Source: Monosiga brevicollis MX1
Lineage: Eukaryota > Opisthokonta > Choanoflagellata > Craspedida > Salpingoecidae
Reading direction: 5' to 3'
DNA: 64,000 nt
Assembly (NCBI RefSeq): GCF_000002865.3
Contig: NW_001865062.1
Location: 271,921 to 335,920, forward strand
The notes beneath the pieces were generated by a model. It had not been told where the DNA came from, ran no database searches, and saw nothing but the letters and a program-made list of their open reading frames with translations. Position numbers and translations under genes: made by a program. Positions within the stretch are counted from its first letter, which is position 1. Each line of letters opens with the position of its first letter. Below are positions 1-12,380 of the stretch, piece after piece.

Positions 1-12
1 TAAAAAAAAAAA

Positions 13-43
<31 letters not shown>

Positions 44-2188
44 GTCAAGTTGGCAAGTTTCAGGTTGCTGGGTCTGGCAGAACATTGAGAGCACGCGTGC
101 ATTCAAACTGACCCGCCGTGCAAGAGGAGGCCATTGGCGGTCGCCAATGAGGCGTGACCAAAACGTTGAAGGTCGCCAGCCACCACGTTCTCGGCTGAAG
201 CGCAGATCTCGCCAAGCGGTGCGACCATGGTGACGGCAGGCGTCGCCGGTGGGGGTAAGGCCGCATCGTTCAAATAGCTCTCGGCAGATATGGATACTGA
301 GCGCAGACACGAGGCCAACGTGTTCTGGGCAACAAATGAAAGAGATGGCGCTGTGAGATGAGGCGTGATAAGCCCACGTTTGCGCACAAGCAAGTTGCTG
401 TCTTACGCGCGGAAAGTTGACGAGATTGTTGCCCTTGGCGGCAACGCAGATAATGTAATGCAGGCACTTGAGCTGCCATTCCTCGTGCTCATCAAAAGGC
501 TCGAGCGCATCAACACGCAATCTGCACCAAGAAGAAAAAGAAACTGAGTTTGCGTGACAAACGTTGAGGCGGGTTGGAGCATCTGCGAGATGATGCTTAA
601 TTTCGACCATTGGCTGGTCAGCCCAAAGAGAAGAGGGGGAAAAAAAGGGTGAGGTGAGGGACAAGGGTGCGTACCGCTCTTCATCAGAAAGAAGGAAACG
701 GTAAAACTGGCCCATTGTAGCGGCCTCGGCCGTGGTAAACCCCGCCTGGATCATGCGCTCATTGTGGTGGCGTGGTGTGCGGTAGGTACCAATACCTTTG
801 AGAGCCGACCCTGCCGATCAAAACATGTGGTCAGAACACAAGATGTGTTTTACAAGTTGTTCAGCTGAGCATACACCGGGATGGCGAGCGCCCTCGTCGT
901 GCACCGGCCTATCCTTACCAATGCGAGTGAAATGACCCTGCATAAAATGGCCAAAGGCATCGTCTGGCTCGATCTGCAGCAAAAGATATCAACCACAAGA
1001 AGAGGAAGGACACATGATCAATATGCAAACGTAATGCTGAGCGCTAGCAAGAGGCGTCGGTCGCGGGTGGTCGCCTACCTGTTCATAGTTGACCAGAATA
1101 GCGTTGGACAGGTACTCGGCACTCCACTTTACAACCTACGCAGATAATAAACGACGTTGAGAGTCAAAAGCGGGGGCGTGCGAAAGTCCCATAGCTCGGG
1201 ACCTTGCAGCAGCGCTCAGTGCAGTGCACAGGGGATTTGTGGCCCCGACTCACGGCAAAAGCTGGTTTCGGGCCGACGTAGGTGAGAACGCACTCGCTCA
1301 GAACGAGGGTTGGGCGATCGGGCAAGAGACCAGCGGCTTGCAGGCGAAGCCGCAGCTGCTTGACCTTGCATAGATCGACGCCAACGGCACGGTAGTCCTC
1401 GTAGAGCAACGCGTGGCCCAGCAGCGTCGCCAGGTCGGGTTCTGAGGCAGAATCAGCGTCGGAAGCCTGGGCAGCATTATTGGCTGCGGCCTTTTTGGCG
1501 GCGCGGTCAAGATGCTGCTCACGTAGTTGAGTCAATGCCTCCTGTGCCGCTGGGGTGTTGAGATCCGAAAGTGCATCTGAAGAAGTAATCGGGGCTTCGG
1601 GCAGATGTGCACTCAGCCGCGATGATTGATGGATCAGGGCGGTCTTGCGTTGGATCAGGGTGGGAAAGTCAACTTCAAAGTAGACACTGCCCGGCGGCAG
1701 CAAGCCGGCAGCCTTGAGTCGAAAGAAAGTGGCATCAAAGCCGGCACCCAGGCTGAGGATTTGGGGCGCGGCGTCAGCATGCTGCTGCAAAAACGCCGAC
1801 ATGATGTGGTCCACGGCTTTAGCCCTATAAGTGTTGAGGAGGGGGGGGGAGGTCAAAAATGAGCCATCATCACAGGCGAGTCAGCACGACGTTCAGTCCC
1901 GCGCAAAGGTGCGTCGTGGGGACGAAGCCATGGGGGGCGTAAGCGAGCAAGTGCGTACCGAATGTAGTAACCACGATTGATAATGGGAGAGCGTCGCGTG
2001 ACGCGCTGCACCATTTCCGCGAGAAAGGGGTCATCAAAGTAGCCCAGCTGCGCCATGCTGCATTTGCTGAGAATGGAGTTGTCGTTGGTTCCCTGCACAG
2101 CGGTCGGGTGATTTCGTCGCTTCTGCTGCGGCAAGACCGGGGTCGCCCCCACCGCTGCGGCAACACCACCCGTCTCACCCTCCCCCAT
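1..2188 (-). CDS. LCMT2: tRNA wybutosine-synthesizing protein 4 (TYW4/LCMT2), 3' end missing
   Basis: TYW4 carries out the late methylation and methoxycarbonylation steps that turn yW-86 into wybutosine at position 37 of tRNA-Phe. Exons seen: 1959-2188, 1254-1824, 1079-1135, 919-973, 675-810, 405?-521, 113-324 and probably one below 73. Phases close through 113. The N-terminal class I methyltransferase domain shows VQGTNDNSILSK and the INRGYY block, the SAM-site stretch LSLGAGFD, FEVDFP, and the IEPDDAFGHFMQ and LEPFDEHEEW blocks. RFGHASLATANGLLLHGG then begins a Kelch-like region. That second domain separates TYW4 from the PP2A methyltransferase LCMT1, which lacks it. The rest of the Kelch domain lies off the window. 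ATG at 2188 is preferred because the longer open frame upstream is only purine-repeat sequence. It is head to head with UVSSA. Confidence 0.88.
2..43. repeat. A13 followed by C29 homopolymer at the window edge
   Basis: Thirteen A then twenty-nine C residues precede the last visible TYW4 exon. Such paired homopolymers at a sequence end often mark a contig boundary or sequencing artefact, so anything left of about 73 should be treated cautiously. Confidence 0.7.
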
Positions 2189-2677
2189 CTTGGCCGTGTC
2201 TCCAGATGCAGCAGCCACACAGACACAAAGAGGCAGGAAAACAGAGAGACAGAGAGAGAGACGGACAGAGAGACGGCAGAGAGACGGACAGAGAGAGGCA
2301 GGGGGACCCAGAGACAGGAAGACAGAGAGGCAGGGGGACCCAGAGACCGAGCCGGACCGCGACCCGAGCAAATGCACACCGCAACGTGTCTGCACACACA
2401 CACACACACCTTAATGTGTACTACTGATCTCACTTTACCTTTGTATGAGTGTAATATAAGTCACAGTATCTTATTGAATTGTCAGCATTGCTGTTGTCGA
2501 GGGCTTTTCTTTTTATTTTTTTTATTTTATCGGCGAGCGACTGTTTGGAGCCCACGAAGGAGACGAGCGGGAGCCGAACGGTGTGGTCGTGGTGCTTTGC
2601 CTGCTGCGGGTGGTTGGGTGGGAGAAAGGGGAAGGAGACACGCGGCCTGTATGTGCGATGGGGGATGAACCATCGCC
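2189..2677. other. Intergenic region between divergent TYW4 and UVSSA genes
   Basis: The 489 bases separate two start codons on opposite strands, so both promoters must lie here or in 5' UTRs. Positions about 2220-2350 are a purine-rich array of GACAGAGAGA-like units, followed by a short CA run near 2395-2409 and a T-rich stretch near 2508-2530. The array gives long spurious open frames on both strands. No TATA box or defined motif is convincing. Confidence 0.6.
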
Positions 2678-3562
2678 ATGGCAGATCATGCACGAGTCTG
2701 TGAGGTGCTGGAGCAGTTGCTGCGGAATTCCGTGGAAGAGCTGGACCCGGTCCCCCTGCGGACCTTCAAGCAGCTTTGTCGGTGAGGAAACCCTGCCAGG
2801 GGAGGAGGAGGGAGGTTGTGAACAGGATGCAGCGGTAAAAGGCCTCGCTTGTCAGGACCAGCGATGCGGCAACGCTTTGTTCATGCCGTGCTACCTTGCT
2901 CGGCCTTCCTCAGCGCCCACCACGACAACGTGCGCAGCGCTTACAGCCAGCTCATCAATTACCTGTCCGAGAACCATGCCCAAGTGCGCTACGTGGCCTT
3001 GACCATTGTCAACTATCTCTTTCAGCGTTCAGCTCTATTTCGGCAACTCCTTGTGGCTGACTTTCAGGTTTGACTTGCCCATTGAACCCAAACACTTGAC
3101 ACTAGATGGATTTCGGCATTGGCTTTGGGGTAGTTGTCGATGTTGTTGTGATTGTTGTCCTTGAGCGCCAAGGCAGCCTCGTTTCAAAAGTCTCATCGTA
3201 CCGTTGGTTCTTGATGCATGTACGACATCTGCAGCCCTTCTTGCGCTTGACGTCCGGCTCTTTTGAGGACGAACACCCGCTGCCAAAACCGCCGTATGTT
3301 CAAGTGTCATGCCTCGCCTGCCTTGTTGCCTTGGCGTGCCGCCCAGCACCTCCCATCAACCATGTGCCACGTGCCCGGTCCACTTAGATCCATGGCTCGC
3401 AAGTTGCGCCTACGCTGCTTTCGCTATGTTCACCTCTGGAAAGAGGAGTTTGGAGCACGCTATCGACCCTTAGCAATGGCTCACGCCTTTCTAGCCCGAC
3501 ACGACGCGGTATCAATCTCCCTGAGCACCAGCTTTGTTTTTCACTCCCTTGCCCCCGGAACT

Positions 3563-3608
<46 letters not shown>

Positions 3609-6505
3609 TTTGGGGTGCAAAGTTGTACCTCATTGCGGTCATCTTGAACAGCTTATTTTGAAAAGGGTTGATCCCCTCACATACATGTAATGTCTGGCAA
3701 TGGTTTGGAACACGTCTGCGCCTGAGAGTAGGCCGACTTCCAGGCAGTGGTGGATGAGATTCAGCGTGAACGCGCCCGGCAGGCTGCCAACGCCCAGCGC
3801 ACGTTTGTTCCGTCTAACTTTGAGCGACGCCGAGTCTTCGGATTGAGCGCCGTCTCGACACTGACCTGCTGGCCTGTGTGTTTGTTAGGGCCGAAGAGCA
3901 AGCTCAAGCACAACAAGAGCTCCGCAACAACGTGACAGGTTTGCCCGTCGTCACACGCGTCGACACGCACCACAGGTTTTTCCCGTCTGATCCAGCTCCC
4001 ACTCAATCACAATGTGATGACTGCAGAGGTGCTCTCCAACTTTGCCACGACCACCACCATGATTCGCAACTCAATTGCAGCGCTTACAGCTGAGCCAGGT
4101 CTGGTTGTGGTTGTTCTCCGCGTGCTCTCCTTTTAAACGCAACAACCAAGCATCGACCCCTCACGTCAAACCCCACGTTGTGTTTATGTACCAGCGTCCA
4201 ATCGGACAGCCGATCCCTTTGCCGACCTGGTGCCAGCTGAGCCTTCTTCGAAAGACACTGCAGCTTCTGGTATGCAGTGCTAGATGTTTGGTCTGGGCTG
4301 GTACATCTCTTATCTCGACTTGCGCCCCGTGTACTGACAGGATCGGACGACGAAGAAACGCCAGATAACGAGGCCTCTGCAGCCGATGCCGCACACGATA
4401 GGCAGGAGCTCATGCAACTGCTCGGGACTAGCAACCCCAATCGCACGGTCAGCCACTTGACTGGCTACCCCCTCTCCTTCTCTTTTCCTGGAGGCGCAGC
4501 ACCACGCTCGTGAACACTCATCTGCTCAATCGGCGCCACGCGTAGTTGACTATTTCGCTTGATGATCGGCTTCAAGTTCAAGAGACACCAGACAACCGGG
4601 TACTGATCGATGAGTTGAACAACTTGATGCACGTCGCCGGCGAACGGTGCGAGCCTTGTCTTTGTTCACGCGTTTTGTTGTTGATTTTCTTCCAGCGTCG
4701 AGCGCCGTTGCAGATCAAACTTTTGTCTCACTTGTTGATGCGCTTGCACGGGTGTCACTTTCATCAGGTACCTCCCTCAAGTCCGCACTTGGCTCAATCA
4801 TAGCCACGCGGTACGACGGCCCGTTTTGCCGGACAAGGCAGAATTTCCAACCTTGGCGCACACAACTCACATGATGGTTTGCGATAGCACGACTTTAGTC
4901 AGGCGGAGCTCAAGAAGTTGATGGACGCGCGCGAGGAATACACGCGCACTGCAACCCTCTACAACCAGATCCACATTCTGCCGGTGGGTGTGATTGCACC
5001 CAAAACACAATTGTACCTGAACATTTGATAGGCACGGATCAAGCCGGAAGCTTGCTAAATCTACATGTGCTTGGCCTGCGTGGCGTAGATGAAAGAACGT
5101 CCATCAAGTGTCAATGAGGATGACGATGTTGAGTTTGAGGATGCTGTCTTTGTCGATCCCGCCGCAGCTCAGGCGAATCCGTCAGCGCCGACAGAGCGGT
5201 CGCCCGGTGCTGCAGCAGCGCCTCCTGCCAAGCGTGCCCGCGTAGCGATGACCAAAGCTCATGAGGGTAACAAAGCACCAGCACTGGCTCCTAGCAACGG
5301 TCCGGTATCACCAAGCCCCGCTCCACCTACCGTGGCTGAGGCGCCTGCACCGACCGGACCCTCGCCCATGTCTCAGCTACGCCAGGCGTGGCAGAAAGCG
5401 AAGAAGGCGTCTGGTCAGCGCGATAAAACACGACCACGCGTGGCTGTGCGTCAACCTGGTGCACTGCTGGCGCCTTCTCGAAGCGGACCCAGGTCAACGA
5501 CTAGCCCTGCCAGTGCTAAAACGGCCCACAGCAGCTCGGCACCGAGCTCCGGGCCCAGGACTGCCACCTCAAGCTCGGGGGTTGCAGCATCGACGCCCAG
5601 TCGTCGAGTCATGACGCGGCCCGGGAAGCGCCGCAGTACGAGTGCCGTTGGTACACCGCTGCCATCTGAAGCGGGTGACTCGGCCAAACGCCCAGTCTTC
5701 AATCCCAATGGTATGCTTGTGGCATTATGGGAGGGCATGGTTTGCCATAGGCTGGTTGGTGCTGTTGTGCTTGGACTCACTGAAGACAAATTTTGATGGC
5801 CGATGCAGCCTTTGCGGACATTCAAGATTGGTGGAACTCGGGAGGAGACCTTGATTTGGAACGCGCAGCCAAAACGGCATCCAACTTGACCGTGGATGCG
5901 ATGACCACAGATACAATCCAGGTTAAACGACACGGGCTTGGCATGATGGCGTCAGATGGTGGGAAAGGGATAAAACCGCTCTGATGTTTGGGCTGCTATG
6001 CATAGCGTGAGGGTATTCAATTAGAAGCATGTGGTGCCCCAACGGGTCGTCTCAAAGATGACGGGAGTCCACGTCTTTGCACGCTTCGAGTCAAGGTATG
6101 TTGCACTGACTGGAAATGCAGCGCTATTCTTGCAGACAAGACTTTTATGCAGCTGGCCATCGTGCTCGCGGGCTTGAGTGGATGTGGTGGGTACATGCGG
6201 AATGCTAATGCGATGTGTGTTTCCACAGTTTAGCTGCCCCGTGCATGGCCCGAAGGTAGCCCGCGATCCAGTCACGGGTGTCCCGGTACGCATGCGATGA
6301 GACATGATCCACGACGTTGTTCATGCCCTGCTTTTGTGAAAGTAAAACAGCTTACTTGCGACGTTGTGGCCATCCTCCCGGGTATTGGTGCCTTGTCTAT
6401 AGCTGGAAGGTCCGACGGAAACGAATGCAGCAGCAGAGCCTGGATCGGAGCCGGATGTTGGGCGAGGCTCAGCGCGACGGCGCTTTCCAAACATGGTGGA
6501 TGTAG
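2678..6505 (+). CDS. UVSSA: UV-stimulated scaffold protein A (transcription-coupled repair)
   Basis: UVSSA binds stalled RNA polymerase II and brings TFIIH and USP7 during transcription-coupled nucleotide excision repair. ATG at 2678 opens a helix-rich N-terminus ending at a donor at 2782. The VHS/ENTH-like domain follows, with SENHAQVRYVAL, FRQLLVADFQ (to 3069) and WKEEFGARYRPLAMAHAFL near 3441. A conserved helix with QAELKKLMDAREEY lies near 4900 (DUF2043 region). A low-complexity acidic/Pro/Ala linker covers 5089-5710. The C-terminal metal-binding block (ACGAPTGRLKDDG, then FSCPVHGPKVARDP) spans 6030-6285. The final exon ends TGGTGGATG-TAG at 6505. Exon 1 to exon 2 (near 2863) does not join in frame with the obvious acceptor, so that junction is unresolved. 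Family identity is strong; several internal exon ends are approximate. Confidence 0.8.
3564..3606. repeat. (CA)n microsatellite inside a UVSSA intron
   Basis: About 20 CA units, directly after the exon ending near 3510. Confidence 0.9.
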
Positions 6506-6921
6506 GTGATATCTTGGTGCAAGTGTTTTTCAAGATGACCGGCAGCCCGTTCACATGCATTTTCTGTTACTAGGCAAACGCGGAGCCACTTGCACAGCGG
6601 ATAGAGCGGGTGGCGCGCCAACGCCGCTAGCATCTTTGCCCCGTGCATGGTGGGCTGGCATACTGATCTGCTGCGCGGATCCTGAACATTCAATAATCGA
6701 GCTTCAAACCCAGCAACAACAATGAACAAGTCAATTAAGGCACACGGATGATTGAATGTGATAAGAAGGGGGGGAGGGGGGCATAGCCTCTGCATCACCA
6801 AAGTCTTCACAGAAGATCGGGAGGAGTCGGGAGCACAATTCAACCTCTTTGGCAAGGGAGGGGTGAGCAAGACTTGACCACCGCACGTTAACAAAGTTGC
6901 GGCGGAAGAAGGCTTGCAAGC
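6506..6921. other. Convergent intergenic region
   Basis: This lies between the UVSSA stop and the minus-strand exon stop at 6922. It should hold both 3' UTRs. Open frames on the minus strand here show no recognisable family or codon pattern, and I see no gene in it. Confidence 0.5.
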
Positions 6922-7057
6922 TCAGTACACGTTGCCGCGTTCATCGATACGGAAACGGCGAAAACAGAGCACCTGTTTCGACCGAGCCACAATCAGACCC
7001 ACGCCAAAGACAAGGAAGAAGAGTGCCGTCAGAAGTGCCGTCTGCGTATCCAGATCC
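6922..7057 (-). CDS. Terminal exon of an unrecognised membrane protein
   Basis: The minus strand from 7057 to a TGA at 6922 encodes 45 codons. A single hydrophobic segment (TALLTALFFLVFGVGLIVA) is followed by a basic cytoplasmic-like tail (FRRFRIDERGNVY). It is preceded by a plausible acceptor (ggctag). This looks like the C-terminus of a type I or tail-anchored protein. I could not find the upstream exons with confidence. The stretch 7110-7430 on this strand is dominated by a GCCGTCGTT-type repeat, and the 8094 gene starts on the other strand. No function is proposed. Confidence 0.4.
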
Positions 7058-8093
7058 CTAGCCAACGATGCCAGTCACCAACACCGGGAGGGTGAGACCA
7101 ACAGCCATATCACAACCCCACCACCCCATCCTTGACCTGAGCGTCCACCGCATATCTCACATCACGTACATGGTAAACTATACCGCGCTCCTTTTTGCCT
7201 ATCAATTCTTGGCCGCGTTTTCTCCCACCCGCCGGCAACGACGGCAACGACAGCGACGACTTGAAGACGGCAACGACGGCAAAGACGGCAACGACGGCAA
7301 AGACGGCAACGATGATGGGAAGATGGCCACCACGACCACGACGGCAACGATGATGGGAAGATGACCACGGCGACGGCGACACAGAAGAAGGAGCCCGTCG
7401 CGGCAACAAATGTCTGACAATTCACACTGGCTTTGAAGTCAAAATGCCTCCTCAATAACATTCATTTTCACAACATAAAGTTGGCTTGATAATATTAACA
7501 GATATACATCAGCTTCGATCCTTCGTACAAAACCTGTTGCTACATTAACTCCTAATTATACTTCGTAAGCTACCACTACAACATTACATAAACTACATCT
7601 ACTAAAGTATTCTCAGCACAAACATCGTCATTGATGATTTCACCCTGCACTGCACACGTTTGGTCTGTTCATACCACGGCCAACTCTGATGTGCGACGTA
7701 GATCATGCAGTAATATAAACAGATTACGACTAAACGCAACGATATAGTGCGTTCTATATTTGCCAGTTGTTGCAGATTCTTTTCAAGTTATTGTCGGTGT
7801 TGTGGTACATTTTTTCAACCAGTGTGTGGTGTTTTGTTTCACTTTTCTTTTTCTTCTTTTTCTTTCTTTTTCGTTTTTTATTTTTTTAAATTTTTTTTTA
7901 GGGCAGCGGCAGCGGGTAAAACGGCAGCGCGATTGACGGCGCCAAGAGCAGATCTGGTGGACCATTGAGGCACTACTGTCTTGAATATACCTGCTCTTTG
8001 CTCGCTTGTAGCTGTGGTTCCTGGCTGGCTGGCTCCCTGGCCGTCTGGCTGGCCCAGACTCGCTGGTGAGCCCCACCACACCACATCAGCAAA
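7058..8093. other. Intergenic/upstream region with minisatellite and AT-rich block
   Basis: From about 7225 to 7375 there is an imperfect GACGGCAACGACGGCAAA-type minisatellite. From 7440 to 7750 base composition falls markedly (AT-rich, many short A/T runs), unlike the GC-rich exons. A T-rich tract sits at about 7840-7900, just before the plus-strand gene at 8094. I see no supported gene; part may be the 5' region of the 6922 gene or the 5' UTR of the 8094 gene. Confidence 0.5.
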
Positions 8094-11000
8094 ATGGCGG
8101 CGCCGCCGTCCACACCACCCACGGTGCCCGGATCACCGAGCATTACACCTGGACTGCCTTCGACGGATCGAAGCCAGCTTTGTGAAGCCATGGTTTACTA
8201 TCTGCAGCTTCTACCGGCTGAGGACGTGCGCTTTCTTCTCTCCGTGACGGAAGCCATCGGTGAACCGCAATACGCGCGATTGGCTCCGGCCACGGCTCGC
8301 GCGAACGATCCCGAATGGCTCAAGACCCTGCCCAAGGACCACGATATCCTCAGTGCCGCCCACGTTCTTCATACACACGCGCCTCTCCTCCATCGCACCG
8401 CCTTCTCTGCCCACCAGGCCATGACTCAGATCATGACCCAGGTCGTGTGGCACGCCGACGCCCACAACCGAAACTCCTACTGCTCCACCTGTGCGCATAC
8501 CCTGCTCATCCTCCTCCGCCACCCCGCCGCACTCCAAAAGGCCCGCGAGCAAATCGGTGCCTACTTTGAAGCCATTCGCACCCCGCGCACCTCCCGCATC
8601 GCCCCCCAGGCCCCTCATTCACCGGGCCTGCCCACCCCCACCGAGGCGGAAGGCGCGCCCCTCAGCGCCACCATTCGAGCCGTTGAACGCGATTACATCA
8701 ACCCGCGTGAATTTGCTTTTGTACTCGAAGTCGTTTGGCGCAACAGCTTTGTTGGCATCTGTCGCCGTACCCACGACCAGTTTTTTGACTTTCAATGCCA
8801 GCTTCTCGACACCTTTCCCGATGATGCTCAAAAGGAGTCGCGCATCATTCCGCGTCTCCCTGGTACGCATGCCACAATCTGCCCCATGGCTTGCTGTTTG
8901 ATTGTTTGGTTGTTTTCTTGTCGACCCCCTCACTCATCGCGCCTCGCTGTCCAGGCAAGAAAATCATCAGCACCAAGAGCCGACATGAGATTGCCTTGGC
9001 CCGCCGTGAAGGCATTCAAGACTATCTCAACGAACTCTTCAAGTATGCCGGCTTCTATTATCATACCCACCTTCTGTTCTTTGTCGGGGTGCCCTCTGCC
9101 ACCCTCTCGCCGGCCTTGTTTCACCTCCCTTGTTTTTACCCGTCTTCGCCCCAGGCTTCCTCCACGCATTTCCCAGTGCAAGTTGATTGTGCAATTTTTT
9201 CGCTCCTGCTTCCGCTGTGCCGGCCCCGAGGGCTTATGCAATGAGGGTTGCAAAACCCATCTCAGCGATGTCGAGGGCAAACCCGGCAGTATCAACAATA
9301 GTGCTGCCACCTCTGCACCCGCCCCCGCGCCCAGCACGACTCAGTCTGTCGATGCGCCCGCCCGCAAACCCGCCCCAGCCGAGCCCATCCAAGTGGTGCC
9401 GACACATCCTCAAGCGACTTCCCAGCACAACTCCACCTACTTTTCCCACCACGCCAGCTCTGCTCCACCAAATTTAGCACTGCAAGGCGGTGGTGACCCA
9501 GTCTCACGCCTCAGTCGTAGCCGACCAAGCTCCGGGCGTGGATCCTCGGGCCACCTCGCTGCTGCAGACCGCGGATCTTCTGGCTCGCCATACTCCTCCG
9601 GCACTGCATCCCCGGTCCCCGCACCCGCCGTTATCACGGCCGGTGCTCTTCCACAGCCCGTCCGCATCATTGGCCATCCTCAAATGACCGCACCAGGCTA
9701 CGCTGCATCACCCCATTCCCCGATGGCCTACTACACGCCGATCATGCCACATGGAACAAATTATCCTGTTGTTGGTGGGCCCCTGCCAGGCCAAGTGACA
9801 CCCCAGTTAATCACATCAGTCGTGCCAGGCCAATACCCGCCTCAACCCCTGGTTCCAGGACAAGTGGGACCTACTGCCGGGCCCTTTGGCCGTCCCTATC
9901 CCGGCTATTCGCCTAATCTAGCGGGTATGAATGTCAATCACGGCTCAAGCCATGGCGCTTCGGTCCAGACCTGGCCCGGCGCAGCCCATGCACAAGCCCA
10001 AGCTTTGGCTCAAGCGCAAGCTCAAGCCCAGGTTCAGGCTCAAGCTCAGGCTCAGGCCCAAGCACATGCCCAAGTTTCTGCTCAGGCTCAGCCTCCAACA
10101 CGCTCGCGCCATCACCTGTCGCGTTCCGAGTCGACATCGGGCCTGACCGATAGCGCCCCCTCCATCGGCTCTACCAGCTCGCTGGACGAAGCACGACGGG
10201 AACCAGACACCCCGTCCACGCCGACGTTGACGGCATCCGAGACCCGTGGGACATCCAGCTATGGAGTGACCGAGGTGAGTTTCAAGAACGGTCCCGCTGT
10301 GAGTAGCACTCTTCACATCACCTGATTCCAGAATACACTCCGGCTTGCCTGGCCACTGATCCTTTGATGTAGAGTGAAAACAGCTTGGGTGGGCCAGCAT
10401 TTGAGGAGCCTACCGTCGCAGACTCGGGCCTTGAGTAAGTTGCGCTCTCGTGTGCGCAGACGTGCGCCCTAAATTCAGCCTAACGCGCCAGAACTCGAGC
10501 CGAGCGTGCCCCTGACGATCTATGCCGCCCCATGCCCGCCCCCTTTTTGGCCTGCTGCACTTAGTGATGTCCAATCACAAGTGTTCGAGGACGCTAGAAG
10601 CCAGCAGACCCCAGGTGGCGATGGTAAGCGGATTTACCGAGCATGTTTCTTGTATTCAAACGCTTTTCGCGTCGTGCCAGGAAATTTCTCGGTACTCCTG
10701 AGCTTCTCAGGCTTACGTTTATGCTAATGGGCCCCTGTGGTGTGCCTTAGATGTTTCATGTGACTTGGAAGACGCCACCCCTGAGCCAGCGCGAGAGTCT
10801 CGTGTACGTGTGAACCCGTGCTCTGGCGGTCCTTTTGAACCTGAGATTCTGGACTCTTGCCCATTCTGTTGGCCATTCGCATACCTGTTGTTTGGTTTTG
10901 GTGTTTCTTTTTTTTTTTTTATGCTGACATGCCTGCCCACCCCCTCAGCCGACGCAGCCCAGCGGAGCCCGGGTCCGCACCAAAAGCGTTGACTCGGTCG

Positions 11001-11597
11001 TCTCTATTGAATCTGCCGCAAGTGCAGGCAATGTGTCCTTGGGCAGCAAGTGCTTCATCTGCCAGTCAACCGAGCACGATACCCTTCACTGCACTTCTGT
11101 ACGTGAATCCTGAACCTGGCTGCCGTGGCATTTGTCCAAGGTTGTATTTTACCTTTCTATTCAAAGCTCGACGACTCGTGGTCTGGCTTTCATGTCCACA
11201 CTTGCCTGGGTAGGAGGACGTGAGCATTGAGCGACTTCGTGCACTGTTACAGGATGCCAATTGCCTGCCCGCCCAAGCCACGACAGAGACTAACGTAAGT
11301 TGACTTTGGATCCACCGTGCTTATACACCGACTTGGAAGGGACTTACATTATCTACGTACCGCGTGCAGCTGGACCAGTGGCGATACTGGGCACAGCAAT
11401 ATGCCTGGCTCAAAGGCATGCGCCTTCACAAGTATGCACATGCCGTTGTTGGCTTGTCGGCGCGCGAGATGCACACGCTCCAGGAGGAGCAGCTCAAGAA
11501 GGCGGGTCTCACAAGCGGAGCTACCCGCAAACTCTTGGGCATTGTCGCCAAGCACCTGCCCTTTGCTGACCGAGAGCAGAACGAAACGATTGTGTAA
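8094..11597 (+). CDS. PX + CCHC zinc knuckle + SAM domain protein (ZCCHC2/ZCCHC14-like)
   Basis: Exon 1 (8094-8862) encodes a helical N-terminal region and the start of a PX-like phosphoinositide-binding domain (EFAFVLEVVWRNSFVGICRR). This continues in exon 2 (8955-9042, GIQDYLNELFK) and exon 3 (9155-10274, LPPRISQCKLIVQFF). Exon 3 also holds a long Pro/Ser/Ala linker with an alternating Ala-Gln tract at 9990-10085. Exons near 10373, 10492 and 10751 follow, but the 10373/10492 junction does not close cleanly. Exon 10949-11098 has a perfect C-x2-C-x4-H-x4-C zinc knuckle (CFICQSTEHDTLHC). Exon 11214-11294 follows. The last exon, 11370-11597, is a SAM domain (VVGLSAREMHTLQEEQLKKA). This domain set matches ZCCHC2/ZCCHC14, poorly understood cytoplasmic RNA-associated proteins. 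RNA binding here is inferred. Confidence 0.78.
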
Positions 11598-12380
11598 AAG
11601 CAGCCAGCTGGACTTGGTCAGCAGGTGCACAAGATTGGCTCTGAGTGCCTGACCAGGACGGTAAATTTTTATTTTTGGTGGGCTGCAGCTCTCCGCTTTC
11701 ACCCGTCTCCTTTGGTCATCACCTTGAATTTGATTGTCGTGTACTTGTTGATGAATGCGTGTGGGCAAGTCATGACGACTATGTTCCCAGCCCTTGTGCC
11801 GTTGCCCTTGCTGTGATCGCCTGATGTCTGTTGTATCCGTCTCCCTGACCTTGTGGGCGCTCCTTCTTGCTGGTTTCGAGAAGCTTGCGTCGCCACCTTG
11901 GAGTGCTGACCTGCTAACATTTAAACGTTGAGTATCAAATTTTGTTGCGTAGCTGGGCCTTGGGCCCCATCTCGCAGCTCTTGACTCATTCGCTGGTCGA
12001 TGAGTCGATTGTGTTGATTTGCATCCATTTGTGTTTCGGATTTCCTGTTGTTTTCGCCGGCTTGTTTTTCGAGGCCCGCCCCACTCGAGTGTTGAGTCTT
12101 GTGATTTGGGGATGGGCACTCGTGGTTACGGACAGCTGGGTGGTGTCTGCGTGGCACGTGGAACACGCAGCCTACTCTTTGCCTTGACCTATGTTTTCTA
12201 ATTGACATGAGCGTATGTTGCTCCGAGTAAATTTTTCGAGCAGAACAGCACCTCACGCGCACAAATTGGATGGCAATGTCAAACTAGAAGCTGCGACAAG
12301 CAGGCAAGTGGGCAAAACACGCCCCAAATGTTGAAGAAAAAATTCGGCAAAAGGGTTCTTGAGTTTCGGCGGCAAGACTT
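11598..12380. other. Convergent intergenic region
   Basis: The stretch lies between two stop codons facing each other, at 11597 (+) and 12381 (-). It is T/G-rich on the plus strand, as expected of 3' UTR. It contains a long minus-strand open frame (11349-12119) with no recognisable domain that overlaps the SAM exon antisense. I see no gene. Confidence 0.5.

Noticed and set aside
2105-2433. Long overlapping open frames on both strands rich in Arg/Glu/Gln or Leu/Ser/Cys
   Set aside because: They are translations of the GACAGAGAGA-type repeat; the TYW4 start at 2188 explains the real coding part.
7230-7364. Possible collagen-like DGN-DGK protein
   Set aside because: The Asp-Gly-Asn/Lys pattern comes from a 9-18 base minisatellite, lacks Pro and a Gly-X-Y register of any length, and has no flanking coding support.
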